A stretch of DNA of 64,000 nt from an uncultured Dyadobacter sp. (GTDB lineage: Bacteria > Bacteroidota > Bacteroidia > Cytophagales > Spirosomataceae). The stretch spans positions 1 to 64,000 of the forward strand of contig NZ_CAMLSE010000034.1 in the NCBI RefSeq assembly GCF_946482605.1, given 5' to 3'. Under the pieces are notes generated by a model, which was not told where the DNA came from, searched no databases, and saw only the letters and a program-made list of their open reading frames with translations. How positions within the stretch are numbered: position 1 is the first letter of the stretch; each line of letters begins with the position of its first letter. The translations under genes were made by a program, and so were the position numbers. Positions 55,500-64,000 of the stretch are shown here, in pieces.

Positions 55500-56111
55500 T
55501 TAAGCCACCAACCGATGCTCCGGCACGCGTTCGCGCAGGACTTTTAATGCCCGGCTCATTTGTGTTTCGACTGTCTTTACGGAAATATCCAGCCGTTCGG
55601 CTATGTCCCTGTATCGGAGTCCTTCTTCCCGGCTGAGTCTGAAAATCAGCTGGCATTGCCTTGGCAGCGCTTTGATACAACCCTCTATATGATCGTAAAA
55701 CTCATTGTACGACAACTCCTCGGCCGGGGAAAAATGGTCGGCATGGTTCATATTCCACTGTACCGATTCCAATGAATCCCGCTCATTCTGCCTGTGTATA
55801 CGCAGCTTCAGGTAATCCAGCGCCTGGTTACGCACAGCCCTGTAAATGTAAGCCTGAAAAGAAGTATGCACCTCAATCTGCTCACGATTTTTCCAAAGTT
55901 TTACAAATACATCGGATACGACTTCCTCCGCAATTTCCCTCGTGACGACCACACGCATCGCATAGTTGCAAAGTGACCGGTAATGACGGGTAAACAACTC
56001 GCGGAAGGCATGATAATCACCGTTAGTCACCACTCTGCCAAACAGGGCTTCCAGGATACTCTTCTGGGAGCAGGCTGATGGTAATGTACTGGTAAACGAA
56101 TTTGTCTCCAT
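55500..56111 (-). CDS. Orphan ECF RNA polymerase sigma factor
   Basis: A 203-residue sigma-70 family protein with region 2 (VTREIAEEVVSDVFVKLWKN, FQAYIYRAVRNQALDYLKLR) and region 4 (YRDIAERLDISVKTVETQMSRALKVLRE). In Bacteroidota such sigmas often pair with a FecR anti-sigma and SusCD genes, but none is adjacent. Its stop codon abuts the repeat element. Confidence 0.9.
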   Translation of the reverse strand: METNSFTSTLPSACSQKSILEALFGRVVTNGDYHAFRELFTRHYRSLCNYAMRVVVTREIAEEVVSDVFVKLWKNREQIEVHTSFQAYIYRAVRNQALDYLKLRIHRQNERDSLESVQWNMNHADHFSPAEELSYNEFYDHIEGCIKALPRQCQLIFRLSREEGLRYRDIAERLDISVKTVETQMSRALKVLRERVPEHRLVA

Positions 56112-56256
56112 GTAAACTGAGCTAGGTTAATTATAGAAAATTTCCAGGATTTGTAGTGGTATTGAGCCCCTTGTATTCGTCGATGAATAACCTAGTTTAC
56201 ACATTGAATCGGTGATACACAAAAATTAATCTTGAAAAAAAGCAATAAATCTACGC

Positions 56257-56278
56257 AACCGTTCCCGGAACCGTTCCC
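56257..56278. promoter_or_regulatory. Direct repeat AACCGTTCCC in the sigma/lacI intergenic region
   Basis: AACCGTTCCC occurs at 56257-56266 and 56269-56278, with GTTCC/GGAAC symmetry between them and a related TTCCCGGAAC further right. It lies between the divergent sigma and LacI genes and may be an operator; the regulator is not shown. Confidence 0.45.
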
Positions 56279-56392
56279 AATCCCGCAATTTTTCCCGGAA
56301 CTCGCTGCATTTTTTAGTAATTTGTGCAACAGGGCATCTTTGGTGCATTTCGAAGGATTTTTATCAAGATTGTACTATTTCCATATAACCCT

Positions 56393-57418
56393 ATGAAGAA
56401 GGTTTCTATTACCATTAAAGAAATTGCCCGGCAGCTCGATATTTCAAAATCCACCGTTTCGCGGGCACTGCGTGACAGCAGCGAAATCAGTGAGGAAACC
56501 AAACGAAAGGTGATCGATCTGGCCGAACAACTCAACTACTATCCCAACCCGATTGCTATCAGCCTGCTCAAAAACAGAACCCAGACCATCGGTGTCATTG
56601 TGCCGGATATAGCCAACCGTTTTTATTCGTCGGCCATAGGTGGCGTGGAAGACATCGCATACAGCCGCGGCTACCACACGATGATCTACCAGAGCCACGA
56701 ACAGCTGGAAAGGGAGCGTTCGGCCACCCGCCACATTGCGTCCCGGCGCGTTGATGGCCTGGTCGTTGCGATATCCAGTCAGTCCGAAAACATCGACCAC
56801 TTTTCTTCCTTGCAGGACCAGGGCATTCCGGTAGTGTTTTTTGACCGGGTGAGCGATGCCATGCAAACGCACAAAGTACGCGTCGACGACTACAAAGGCG
56901 CATTTGATGCCACCGAACATCTGATCAAACGTGGATGCAGGCGCATTGCCCACATTGCAGGCCCGAAACCGGTGTCCATTACCCGATTCCGTCTGGAGGG
57001 TTACAAGGATGCACTCCGGAAATATGATATTCCGTTTCAGGAAGAATGGGTGTTGCACAGCGAAATTACCCAGGCGGGGGGAACGGAGCGAACCTACCAG
57101 CTCATGGCGCTGCGCGAACGCCCCGACGCTATCTTCGGCGCCAGCGACCGTATTACGATGGGCATTCACTGGGCGCTACGGCAGCTGGGCTATAAAATGC
57201 CGGATGATGTAGCGGTCGTCGGTTTCTGCGATCTGGCGATGTCCTCATTGCTCGACCCGCCTGTGAGCTCGGTCACGCAGCCTTCATTTGAAATGGGCCA
57301 GCAAGCGACATCGCTTCTGCTGGATCTGATTGAAAGCAAAAATACCCCGGCCGAATTCGAGACCAGGGTATTGCAATCCAATTTGGTAATCAATAAATCT
57401 TCGATGAGAGATGCCTAG
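56393..57418 (+). CDS. LacI family transcriptional regulator
   Basis: A 341-residue repressor: HTH TIKEIARQLDISKSTVSRAL near residue 8, hinge, and a periplasmic-binding-like domain (IGVIVPDIANRFYSSAIGG to LVINKSSM). The frame is open from 56324, but ATG 56393 fits the HTH. Because it neighbours the hexuronate genes it may control them; this is positional inference. Confidence 0.92.
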   Translation: MKKVSITIKEIARQLDISKSTVSRALRDSSEISEETKRKVIDLAEQLNYYPNPIAISLLKNRTQTIGVIVPDIANRFYSSAIGGVEDIAYSRGYHTMIYQSHEQLERERSATRHIASRRVDGLVVAISSQSENIDHFSSLQDQGIPVVFFDRVSDAMQTHKVRVDDYKGAFDATEHLIKRGCRRIAHIAGPKPVSITRFRLEGYKDALRKYDIPFQEEWVLHSEITQAGGTERTYQLMALRERPDAIFGASDRITMGIHWALRQLGYKMPDDVAVVGFCDLAMSSLLDPPVSSVTQPSFEMGQQATSLLLDLIESKNTPAEFETRVLQSNLVINKSSMRDA

Positions 57419-58695
57419 CCGGTAATGGTCTTGAGCTTTCTTTCGAATTCGGAGAGGATCCGTTCCTTCATCTGCACCTTGCGTTTCTGAATGTTAATGC
57501 GGCCTACTGCGGGCTTGTCCAGTTCAGGGTCGCCGGTTGCAGTACGGTCGAATTCCAGGATCGCGAATTCCAGGTCACTCTTCTCACGCTTGGCAAGCCA
57601 TTCCAGCTCCCGGTATTTGGTCCGAAGCTGCTCTTCCGGGCTTTTCAGGTCAAAAGCCGGATATTTACGGCTGATCACCCTTGCCAGGTAGCTGAGTTCG
57701 AATATTTTATCACATATCATCCGGAAACGCTCTGCCAGCTCCTTGTCCGCAAGCTTGAAAGGAATCTTGATCTCCTTCCATTTGCTGAGCAGCACCTTGG
57801 CTTCCTGCGAAGCTTCGATGATATCCGGCTGCCTGAGCAGGGTTTCCGCTTGTTGCAGCAATTTCTGTTGTTCCACGATACGCGGGTCTACGCGTACTTT
57901 CGGCTCGATGCCTTTCGCCAGATTATACTTGTCGTAGAACAGTTTGAGGAAGTGCCTGTACGCTTTGTTGACTTTGAAAAAGCGCTTTGGCGGAACTTCT
58001 CCGATGTTGTTCCATGCATTACGTACGTCACGTGCCTTGGCATACGCTTCGTCGAGATCCCTTGCATAACTAAGTGTCTTAGTTATTTTGATCAGCTTCT
58101 CATATTCCTCGATACGGTGCTGATTGATCTTGTTCTGCTCGTCGAAATAGTCACGGCGGCGCTGGAAGAAGTCGTCCAGGATTTTCTGGAATGTCGTTTC
58201 TACTTCCTCCTGGTATTCTTTTTCAACCGGGCCGGTGCGGATCCATTTAGCTTTGATCTCCTGGATCTGGTCGGTAGCGGCGGCATAATCGGCAACAGCA
58301 GCAGCAACTTTGACATCTTCGATCAGTGCGCGCTTGATTTCCAGGTTCTTGAGCTGGTTAACTTCGATCAGGCCTTTGAGATACTCTTCCTTTTCTTCCA
58401 GTCTTTTCAGCAAAGGCACAAAATCGCCCAATGCATCAAACCCTTTCAACTTGCGTTGCAACTGTATCAGCTTAGTCAGATAGGAGCCCTTATTAAGCGC
58501 TTCATCTATTTCGTGTTCCAGCTGCTCTACTTTGTTCAGGACAATGTTAAAACGATTCTTGAAATAGTCAATCGCTTCCTGTTCAGTCCTTTTTACTTCT
58601 CCAATTTGCCGGTCGGGGAAATCCAGATACCCCTTTAAAAATACTTTGCTGTCCTTAACGTAGCCGTATTCATCATTCAATGTGGCATTTTCCAT
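57415..58695 (-). CDS. DUF349 domain-containing protein
   Basis: A 426-residue, strongly helical, charged protein with repeats of the DUF349 type: WIRTGPVEKEYQEEVETTFQ, AWNNIGEVPPKRFFKVNKAY and KWKEIKIPFKLADKELAERF. No signal or membrane span. Family proteins are thought to be coiled-coil-like nucleic-acid-associated factors; function unsettled. The last four bases overlap the lacI gene end. Confidence 0.88.
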   Translation of the reverse strand: MENATLNDEYGYVKDSKVFLKGYLDFPDRQIGEVKRTEQEAIDYFKNRFNIVLNKVEQLEHEIDEALNKGSYLTKLIQLQRKLKGFDALGDFVPLLKRLEEKEEYLKGLIEVNQLKNLEIKRALIEDVKVAAAVADYAAATDQIQEIKAKWIRTGPVEKEYQEEVETTFQKILDDFFQRRRDYFDEQNKINQHRIEEYEKLIKITKTLSYARDLDEAYAKARDVRNAWNNIGEVPPKRFFKVNKAYRHFLKLFYDKYNLAKGIEPKVRVDPRIVEQQKLLQQAETLLRQPDIIEASQEAKVLLSKWKEIKIPFKLADKELAERFRMICDKIFELSYLARVISRKYPAFDLKSPEEQLRTKYRELEWLAKREKSDLEFAILEFDRTATGDPELDKPAVGRINIQKRKVQMKERILSEFERKLKTITG

Positions 58696-58767
58696 TCTTT
58701 CAATTTTTTTTATCTGCTAAGTGTAGGGATATATAACGATATTTGTTACGCACAAATTAAACAAAAA

Positions 58768-60435
58768 ATGAGTAACGAAACCATTATTTTCTCAATGTCT
58801 GGGGTCAACAAAATCATTCCTCCCAACAGACATATTATAAAAAACATTTATTTATCGTTTTTTTATGGTGCAAAAATCGGGGTTCTTGGTCTGAACGGAT
58901 CCGGTAAATCAACCCTTTTGCGTGTCATTGCCGGTATCGACAAGGACATCCAGGGCGATGTCGTTTTTTCACCGGGTTATTCCGTCGGGATGCTCGAACA
59001 AGAGCCCAAACTGGATCCTGGTAAGACTGTCAGGGAAGTCGTCGAAGAGGGCGTACAGGAAATTGTAAACCTCCTTAAAGAATTCGACGAGATCAATGAA
59101 GCTTTCGGAGCAGAAGACGCCGATTTCGACAAACTACTGGAAAGACAAGGCGAAGTACAGGAAAAGCTGGACGCTGCCGATGCCTGGAATCTCGATAACC
59201 GCCTCGAAATAGCGATGGACGCTTTGCGCTGCCCGCCGTCGGATACATTGATAGCAACACTTTCGGGAGGTGAAAAACGCCGGGTCGCGTTGTGCCGCCT
59301 CCTCCTGCGCCAGCCCGACGTGCTCCTGCTCGATGAACCGACCAACCACCTTGACGCCGAATCGGTACTGTGGCTCGAAGAACATTTGAGACAATATAAA
59401 GGAACCGTCATTGCCGTAACCCACGACCGTTACTTCCTCGACAATGTGGCAGGCTGGATCCTCGAACTCGACCGCGGAGAAGGTATTCCATGGAAAGGCA
59501 ATTATACCTCCTGGCTGGAACAGAAGCAGGAGCGACTGAAAAAGGAAGAAAAGACAGAATCAAAACGCCAGAAAACACTGCAGCGCGAGTTGGAATGGGT
59601 TAGATTGGCACCGAAAGCAAGGCAGGCCAAATCCAAAGCCAGGCTGGGAGCTTACGAAAAACTACTAAGTGAAGAAGGCAGGGAGAAAGAAGAAAAACTG
59701 GAAATCTTCATCCCGTCCGGCCCCCGGTTGGGTAATAAAGTGATAGAAGCGCACAACGTGTCCATGGGATTCGGGGACCGGTTGCTGTATGAGAACCTCA
59801 GCTTTGCATTACCGCCCAACGGGATCGTCGGCATTATCGGCCCCAACGGAGCTGGTAAGACCACTTTGTTCAAACTTATCACCGGCCAGTTGAAGCCATT
59901 GACCGGGCATTTCGACGTAGGTGAAACTGTTCAGCTCGCCTATGTGGATCAGGAGCACGACAACCTTGACCCTGTAAAAACCGTGTATCAAAGCATTGCC
60001 GACGGCAACGACTGGATCATGATCGGCGGTAAGCAATCCAACGCCCGCGCCTATGTAAGCCGGTTCAACTTCGGCGGTGGCGATCAGGAGAAAAAGGTTG
60101 GCACGTTGTCGGGCGGAGAACGCAACCGGGTTCACCTGGCCATGACTCTAAAGGAAGGCGGCAACCTGCTGCTGCTCGATGAGCCTACCAACGACCTGGA
60201 CGTCAACACGCTCCGTGCATTGGAAGAAGGTCTTGAAAACTTCGCAGGCTGCGCGGTAATCATTTCCCACGACCGCTGGTTCCTGGATCGGGTCGCCACG
60301 CATATCCTTGCGTTTGAAGGAGACTCCCAGGTGTACTGGTTCGAAGGTAACTTCTCGGAATACGAGGAGAACCGCCGCAAACGGCTCGGAACGGAGGCAA
60401 CTCCCAAACGGATCAAATATAAAAAGCTCGCCTAG
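58768..60435 (+). CDS. ettA: Energy-dependent translational throttle protein EttA (ABC-F)
   Basis: A 555-residue ABC-F protein with two ATPase domains: Walker A GLNGSGKST, signature LSGGEKRRVALCRL, LLLDEPTNHLDAES; then Walker A GPNGAGKTT, signature LSGGERNRVHLAM, LLLLDEPTNDLD. The inter-domain linker contains a helical, Arg/Lys-rich arm. EttA binds the ribosomal E site and responds to the ATP/ADP ratio. A strong terminator follows. Confidence 0.95.
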   Translation: MSNETIIFSMSGVNKIIPPNRHIIKNIYLSFFYGAKIGVLGLNGSGKSTLLRVIAGIDKDIQGDVVFSPGYSVGMLEQEPKLDPGKTVREVVEEGVQEIVNLLKEFDEINEAFGAEDADFDKLLERQGEVQEKLDAADAWNLDNRLEIAMDALRCPPSDTLIATLSGGEKRRVALCRLLLRQPDVLLLDEPTNHLDAESVLWLEEHLRQYKGTVIAVTHDRYFLDNVAGWILELDRGEGIPWKGNYTSWLEQKQERLKKEEKTESKRQKTLQRELEWVRLAPKARQAKSKARLGAYEKLLSEEGREKEEKLEIFIPSGPRLGNKVIEAHNVSMGFGDRLLYENLSFALPPNGIVGIIGPNGAGKTTLFKLITGQLKPLTGHFDVGETVQLAYVDQEHDNLDPVKTVYQSIADGNDWIMIGGKQSNARAYVSRFNFGGGDQEKKVGTLSGGERNRVHLAMTLKEGGNLLLLDEPTNDLDVNTLRALEEGLENFAGCAVIISHDRWFLDRVATHILAFEGDSQVYWFEGNFSEYEENRRKRLGTEATPKRIKYKKLA

Positions 60436-60465
60436 CCAAAGTTTATCAGGCAATAGCTGCTTCGG

Positions 60466-60496
60466 AGCGCCCGCATTTCTGCGGGCGCTTTTTTTG
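60466..60496 (+). terminator. Intrinsic terminator after ettA
   Basis: AGCGCCCGC (60466-60474) / GCGGGCGCT (60481-60489) with a run of seven T's: a textbook terminator. Confidence 0.9.
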
Positions 60497-60796
60497 TAAC
60501 CATTGTAGAATTTATTTCCAGTTGTTCTTGAAATATAATTTTATTATTCTACCTTTCTATCAAATTTTTCCCATCCTCTATCAACCTAATACTTACTTAA
60601 ACTATTGAAATAATATTCATATAGGCTAAAACTGGCATTCCTTTTCTACTTCGTTCGGAGTGCTTTGACGGCATTCAACATTACCACGCCATCCTGGGAA
60701 TAATGTATCCACCAACAAAATCTACACATTTTGTAGTATTTCTTTTAGTGCATAAATTATAGTCGAATTTCTAACCGCCCACTGATAACAACCTTT
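60497..60796. other. AT-rich intergenic region before the T9SS-secreted protein gene
   Basis: About 300 AT-rich bases with no convincing gene. A small palindrome CTACA...TGTAG lies at about 60722-60736. It presumably contains the promoter of the next gene, but no TAnnTTTG match was found. Confidence 0.5.
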
Positions 60797-63058
60797 ATGT
60801 ACGTCAAACATTTATTGCAAACCCGTTTTAAATCAAACTATCTCCTACTCTTAGCCTTTTTCCTGCTTGCACCAACGCTTACCCTTCACGCCCAGCGGGA
60901 GCTCATACTTAACACGACGGGTTACGGATTCGACCGTACAGCTCCGAACGGCATTAACCCGGGGCAATGGGAATATATCCTGAAATTCGCCAACCTCAAA
61001 TACAATGGGAAGGACGCCAGCCCTACCGCCGTACGCCTGCACGTTCAATGGGAGCATTATGAACCAACGCTGGGGAACTACCAGCGCCAAAAACTAGCAC
61101 AGGCCGTCAAGGCGATCCTCGACATCAATCCCAACATGAAGGTGGCGCTCCACTTTTCCTATCTTCGCCCCGGTTATTGGAACGACAGCTACCTTTCGAC
61201 CGTCGACATTGCGCAGACATCGACCGGCACGCTCATCCGGGATGCGATCGCCCACACCTCCCCCTCCATATACTCCGAATATGCCACCGGCAGGTTTCTT
61301 TCGTTTGTCGACGATGCCCTGACCCAGATTCAATCCTACTCTTCACGAATTCTCTATGTAGCCATGGGAAACAATGGCTCTGAGGAATTCTATGTGCCGA
61401 ACAAAACCACCAATTCGATAAATTATCCAGGCATGTTTGAGGGAAAAGCACTGCAGGCCTGGCGGACAAAATTTTTGCCGGCCCGCTTTCCCGGACAAAC
61501 CAACGTCACCTGGGGCCGTAACACCTATCCGATAGCTTCCGCACCCCAGCCCACCGACGCAAACTACAACTCCGAAATAGGACGCGACCTCCACAGGTTT
61601 GCTGGTTGGGGGTTGTTGAAATTGTTCAAAGGCTTTTATGAAACGGTCAAAACCCGTAGTCCTTCCATTAAAGTACTCCATTTCATATCTGATTTCGGAT
61701 CAGTGCAAGGTAACAACTGGCACCTCCATAGCAGCACCTTAGTGCTGGCACTGGAGTTGTCCGACGGGATCTACCATACCGATGGCACCAATCAATATGA
61801 CCTTTGGAAAAAGATCATGGGCATTGACTGCATTAAAGGAACCTACCCCAATAAAATTGCCGGTGTGGAGTTCGACCCGATCGATCTCGCCCAGCCGGAT
61901 GGCGGGTCCGGAATCAACGGCGGCATTCCTTACGAATGGTTCCCCAGGGCCTACAAACACGGTGCCGAGTATGTCCATATCGCAATGCGTTATGACGACC
62001 TAGAAATGCAGCAACTGGCACCTACGCTCGCATTGTGCCGGGAACAGTATATCAAACCTTCCTACCAGCCCCCTGCGAGAGCCGCGGCCGTAACCGTGAA
62101 CACTTTTCCAAATGTATTTACCGGCCAGTTTCTTTTCGATACCTGGAATCAGATCGGCGGACAGAACTTTGGGCAGTCCGACCTCCAACCCAAATCGATC
62201 AGAATGTCGGATACCGGTTATTGGGAAAAGATCTGGGACAATGGCAGTTATCTTCCATGTAATTTCTCTGTGAACGTCAACACGTCGCAAGCGAAACCTG
62301 TAATAGGTTCGCAGGTGACCCTCAGTATCAACTGTGCCGGACAGGAATGCAATTCTGCCAGTTATGTATGGAGCGGCGAAGGTACAAACAACCGCACCGG
62401 TAGCTCTATTGTCATTACAGCTCCGATGAATCCTGGCAATTACAGCTATTCGGCCACTTCGACCCGAAGCGGCTGCGGCCCGAAAAATTCGGCACTAACC
62501 CTGGCTGTAACGAGGCCATTGCCCGTCAAACTCATCAGCTTTACGGCTGTCAAAGAGCGGGGGCAGGCACTGTTGTCGTGGGCGACTTCGGAAGAAGTGA
62601 ACAGTGAAAAATTCGAGATAGAACGCAGCGTGGACGGAAAGAAATGGACCACGATTGGCACAGTGGCCGCAAGTGGGGAAACCGTACAGACGATAACCCG
62701 ATATGGTTTCACGGACGTCGTCCCGGTGGCCGGAGAAAACCTCTACCGCCTCAAAATGATCGACTTCGACCAAACCTTTGCATACAGCAAGATCGTCAAT
62801 CTCAACTTTCAGTCCGGTGCATTTGTAAACACCTACCCCAATCCCGCAACCGACCGGGTAATTATCGCCGTCGACAACTGGGAAAGTGTCAAAACCGTGC
62901 GGATTGTCAACAGCGCTGGTCAAACCGTTTACACCTCTGAAAGTCCGGAGCAGGAAATTGATGTTCAGCTGCTGGCAACCGGCTCGTATGTGATCGGACT
63001 GGAGCGGGCCAATGGTGTGCAGGAAAACGTGAAGTTCGTGAAGCAGCCCGGCAAATAG
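60797..63058 (+). CDS. Secreted glycosidase-like protein with T9SS type A sorting domain
   Basis: A 753-residue protein. A signal peptide (LLLLAFFLLAPTLTLHAQ) is followed by a ~400-residue TIM-barrel-like region reminiscent of beta-galactosidase-type folds (VRLHVQWEHYEPTLGNYQRQ, ILYVAMGNNGSEEFY), then a PKD/Ig-like segment with Cys-containing strands (NCAGQECNSASYVWSGEGTN), a LISFTAVKERGQALLSW-type fibronectin-like linker and the C-terminal secretion domain (NTYPNPATDRVIIAV to NVKFVKQ). It is exported by T9SS to the cell surface or medium. Catalytic residues were not identified. Confidence 0.8.
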   Translation: MYVKHLLQTRFKSNYLLLLAFFLLAPTLTLHAQRELILNTTGYGFDRTAPNGINPGQWEYILKFANLKYNGKDASPTAVRLHVQWEHYEPTLGNYQRQKLAQAVKAILDINPNMKVALHFSYLRPGYWNDSYLSTVDIAQTSTGTLIRDAIAHTSPSIYSEYATGRFLSFVDDALTQIQSYSSRILYVAMGNNGSEEFYVPNKTTNSINYPGMFEGKALQAWRTKFLPARFPGQTNVTWGRNTYPIASAPQPTDANYNSEIGRDLHRFAGWGLLKLFKGFYETVKTRSPSIKVLHFISDFGSVQGNNWHLHSSTLVLALELSDGIYHTDGTNQYDLWKKIMGIDCIKGTYPNKIAGVEFDPIDLAQPDGGSGINGGIPYEWFPRAYKHGAEYVHIAMRYDDLEMQQLAPTLALCREQYIKPSYQPPARAAAVTVNTFPNVFTGQFLFDTWNQIGGQNFGQSDLQPKSIRMSDTGYWEKIWDNGSYLPCNFSVNVNTSQAKPVIGSQVTLSINCAGQECNSASYVWSGEGTNNRTGSSIVITAPMNPGNYSYSATSTRSGCGPKNSALTLAVTRPLPVKLISFTAVKERGQALLSWATSEEVNSEKFEIERSVDGKKWTTIGTVAASGETVQTITRYGFTDVVPVAGENLYRLKMIDFDQTFAYSKIVNLNFQSGAFVNTYPNPATDRVIIAVDNWESVKTVRIVNSAGQTVYTSESPEQEIDVQLLATGSYVIGLERANGVQENVKFVKQPGK

Positions 63059-63077
63059 AAATAGGACCTCTGTGGCG

Positions 63078-63108
63078 TTTGCCCAAAGACCAATTCTTGC
63101 TAACTTTC
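63078..63108 (+). promoter_or_regulatory. Promoter of the mpl gene
   Basis: TTTG (63078-63081), a 19-base spacer and TAACTTTC (63101-63108), one base off TAnnTTTG. The ATG follows at 63136. Confidence 0.6.
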
Positions 63109-63135
63109 GAACGGAATCAGTTTTTCGAATTGTCA

Positions 63136-64000
63136 ATGAATCAATCTTCGTCTTTGCATAAAATACATTTCATTTCAGTCGGGGGCAGCGTTATGCATAA
63201 CCTGGCCATCGAATTACATTTAAAAGGATTCATTGTCACGGGGTCGGATGACGAGATTTACGAGCCATCATCGAGCCGCCTTGCGCAATACGATCTCCTT
63301 CCGCCCGTCACGGGTTGGTTTCCGGAAAGAATCACGGCCGATCTTGATGCAGTGATACTGGGCATGCATGCGAGACAAGACAATCCCGAGCTTGCCAAAG
63401 CCAGGGAGCTCGGAATTAAAGTGTACTCCTACCCCGAGTATATTTTTGAGCAGAGCCAGAGTAAGCAACGGGTTGTGATTGCCGGAAGTCACGGCAAAAC
63501 TACAATCACCTCGATGATCCTGCACGTTCTGAAGTACAATGAACGGAATTTCAACTACCTGGTCGGCGCACAAATAGCGGGTTTCGATAACATGGTAAGG
63601 CTTTCGGAAAAAGCGCCGGTGATCGTGATCGAAGGTGACGAATATCTGACATCCCCGATCGACCCAACCCCAAAATTCATGCATTATCAGCCGCACATTG
63701 CGCTGATCAGCGGCATCGCTTGGGACCATTTCAATGTTTTTCCTACCTGGGAATCCTATGTAAAGCAATTTGAACTCCTGGCAGATTCGCTGCCCAAAGC
63801 AGGTGCGATCATTTTTGATGAAACGGACGATATGCTGGACGTTATCGGTCAGAAAGAAAGGCCGGATGTAGTGAGCACGCCCTACAATGTACATCCGCAC
63901 AAAATTGTAGACGGGAAAACCATTCTGATCACTACGGAGCAGGGAGAAGTGCCGGTGCTGGTTTTCGGAAGCCATAATATGAAAAATATCAGCGGCGCCC
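63136..64000 (+). CDS. mpl: UDP-N-acetylmuramate:tripeptide ligase, N-terminal part
   Basis: The frame begins MNQSSSLHKIHFISVGGSVM and runs off the right edge after 288 codons. Landmarks are the Rossmann-like FIVTGSDDEIYEPSS, the ATP motif IAGSHGKTTITSMI and VIEGDEYLTSPIDPTPKF, typical of Mpl. Mpl attaches recovered L-Ala-gamma-D-Glu-meso-DAP to UDP-MurNAc in peptidoglycan recycling. MurC is the nearest alternative, but the GDEY-TSPIDPTPKF segment favours Mpl. Confidence 0.9.
   Translation, partial: MNQSSSLHKIHFISVGGSVMHNLAIELHLKGFIVTGSDDEIYEPSSSRLAQYDLLPPVTGWFPERITADLDAVILGMHARQDNPELAKARELGIKVYSYPEYIFEQSQSKQRVVIAGSHGKTTITSMILHVLKYNERNFNYLVGAQIAGFDNMVRLSEKAPVIVIEGDEYLTSPIDPTPKFMHYQPHIALISGIAWDHFNVFPTWESYVKQFELLADSLPKAGAIIFDETDDMLDVIGQKERPDVVSTPYNVHPHKIVDGKTILITTEQGEVPVLVFGSHNMKNISGA

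Noticed and set aside
55366..55680. 104-codon minus-strand frame in the repeat element
   Set aside because: It is made of the repeat and part of the sigma gene read in another frame.

Overview
The window looks like the chromosome of a Bacteroidota species in the Cytophagales, most likely close to Dyadobacter/Spirosomaceae; the genus is an inference from general protein character. Supporting signs are a T9SS-type C-terminal sorting domain, promoters of the Bacteroidota form TTTG-N19/20-TAnnTTTG, an ECF sigma factor paired with an anti-sigma/beta-barrel fusion, the families DUF4143, DUF5618, DUF5777, DUF6702 and DUF3784, and weak Shine-Dalgarno signals. No rRNA, tRNA, CRISPR array, insertion sequence or prophage was seen.

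Region by region. (1) 1-670 is the end of a secreted glutaminase-like protein. (2) 840-6303 is an AT-richer accessory island: a HigB/HigA-like toxin-antitoxin pair, a DUF4143 ATPase whose start codon lies in a 17-bp inverted repeat, a Fic AMPylase-type protein, a duplicated ~160-bp element that may be a structured RNA, an 80-residue unknown protein, and an antitoxin/PIN-toxin pair. (3) 6377-12571 is a MarR-controlled tripartite RND efflux operon. The MarR operator lies inside the marR promoter, and a near copy precedes the tolC-like gene. (4) 12691-19182 holds an M48 lipoprotein protease, an acyltransferase, a TIGR01777 epimerase, an M61 peptidase, a beta-barrel protein and a NeuD-like acetyltransferase. 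(5) 19282-24813 is a lipid/translation housekeeping cluster: DUF177-rpmF-plsX-fabH-efp-accB-accC. (6) 24920-26145 is a HigBA/DUF5618 cassette with its own palindrome. (7) 26181-31711 contains a Tat-exported Gfo/Idh/MocA oxidoreductase, an atypical Nramp relative, a conserved unknown, a gamma-glutamylcyclotransferase and coaX.

(8) 31887-35288 is a large secreted GH2 beta-galactosidase with an odd, highly charged C-terminal tail. (9) 35385-39513 contains a Rieske lipoprotein/DUF5777/YceI operon and an ECF sigma factor overlapping a dual-membrane anti-sigma/beta-barrel protein. (10) 39777-48144 runs ABC exporter, membrane MutS-like ATPase, RseP, DUF6702 and Lon: envelope and proteostasis functions. 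(11) 48255-57418 is a hexuronate catabolism locus (uxaB, eda, kdgK, uxaC, uxuA) with a LacI regulator and an orphan ECF sigma factor, interrupted by a Uma2 remnant and a small repeat element. (12) 57415-64000 contains a DUF349 protein, ettA, a T9SS-secreted glycosidase-like protein and the start of mpl.

The least explained signals are the duplicated hairpin element at 4831-5272, the inverted repeats placed exactly on start codons (DUF4143, Nramp-like, lon), the purine/pyrimidine-rich tracts read as E/K/R-rich peptide in two genes, and the uxaB plus uxuA combination, which completes neither hexuronate branch within the window.
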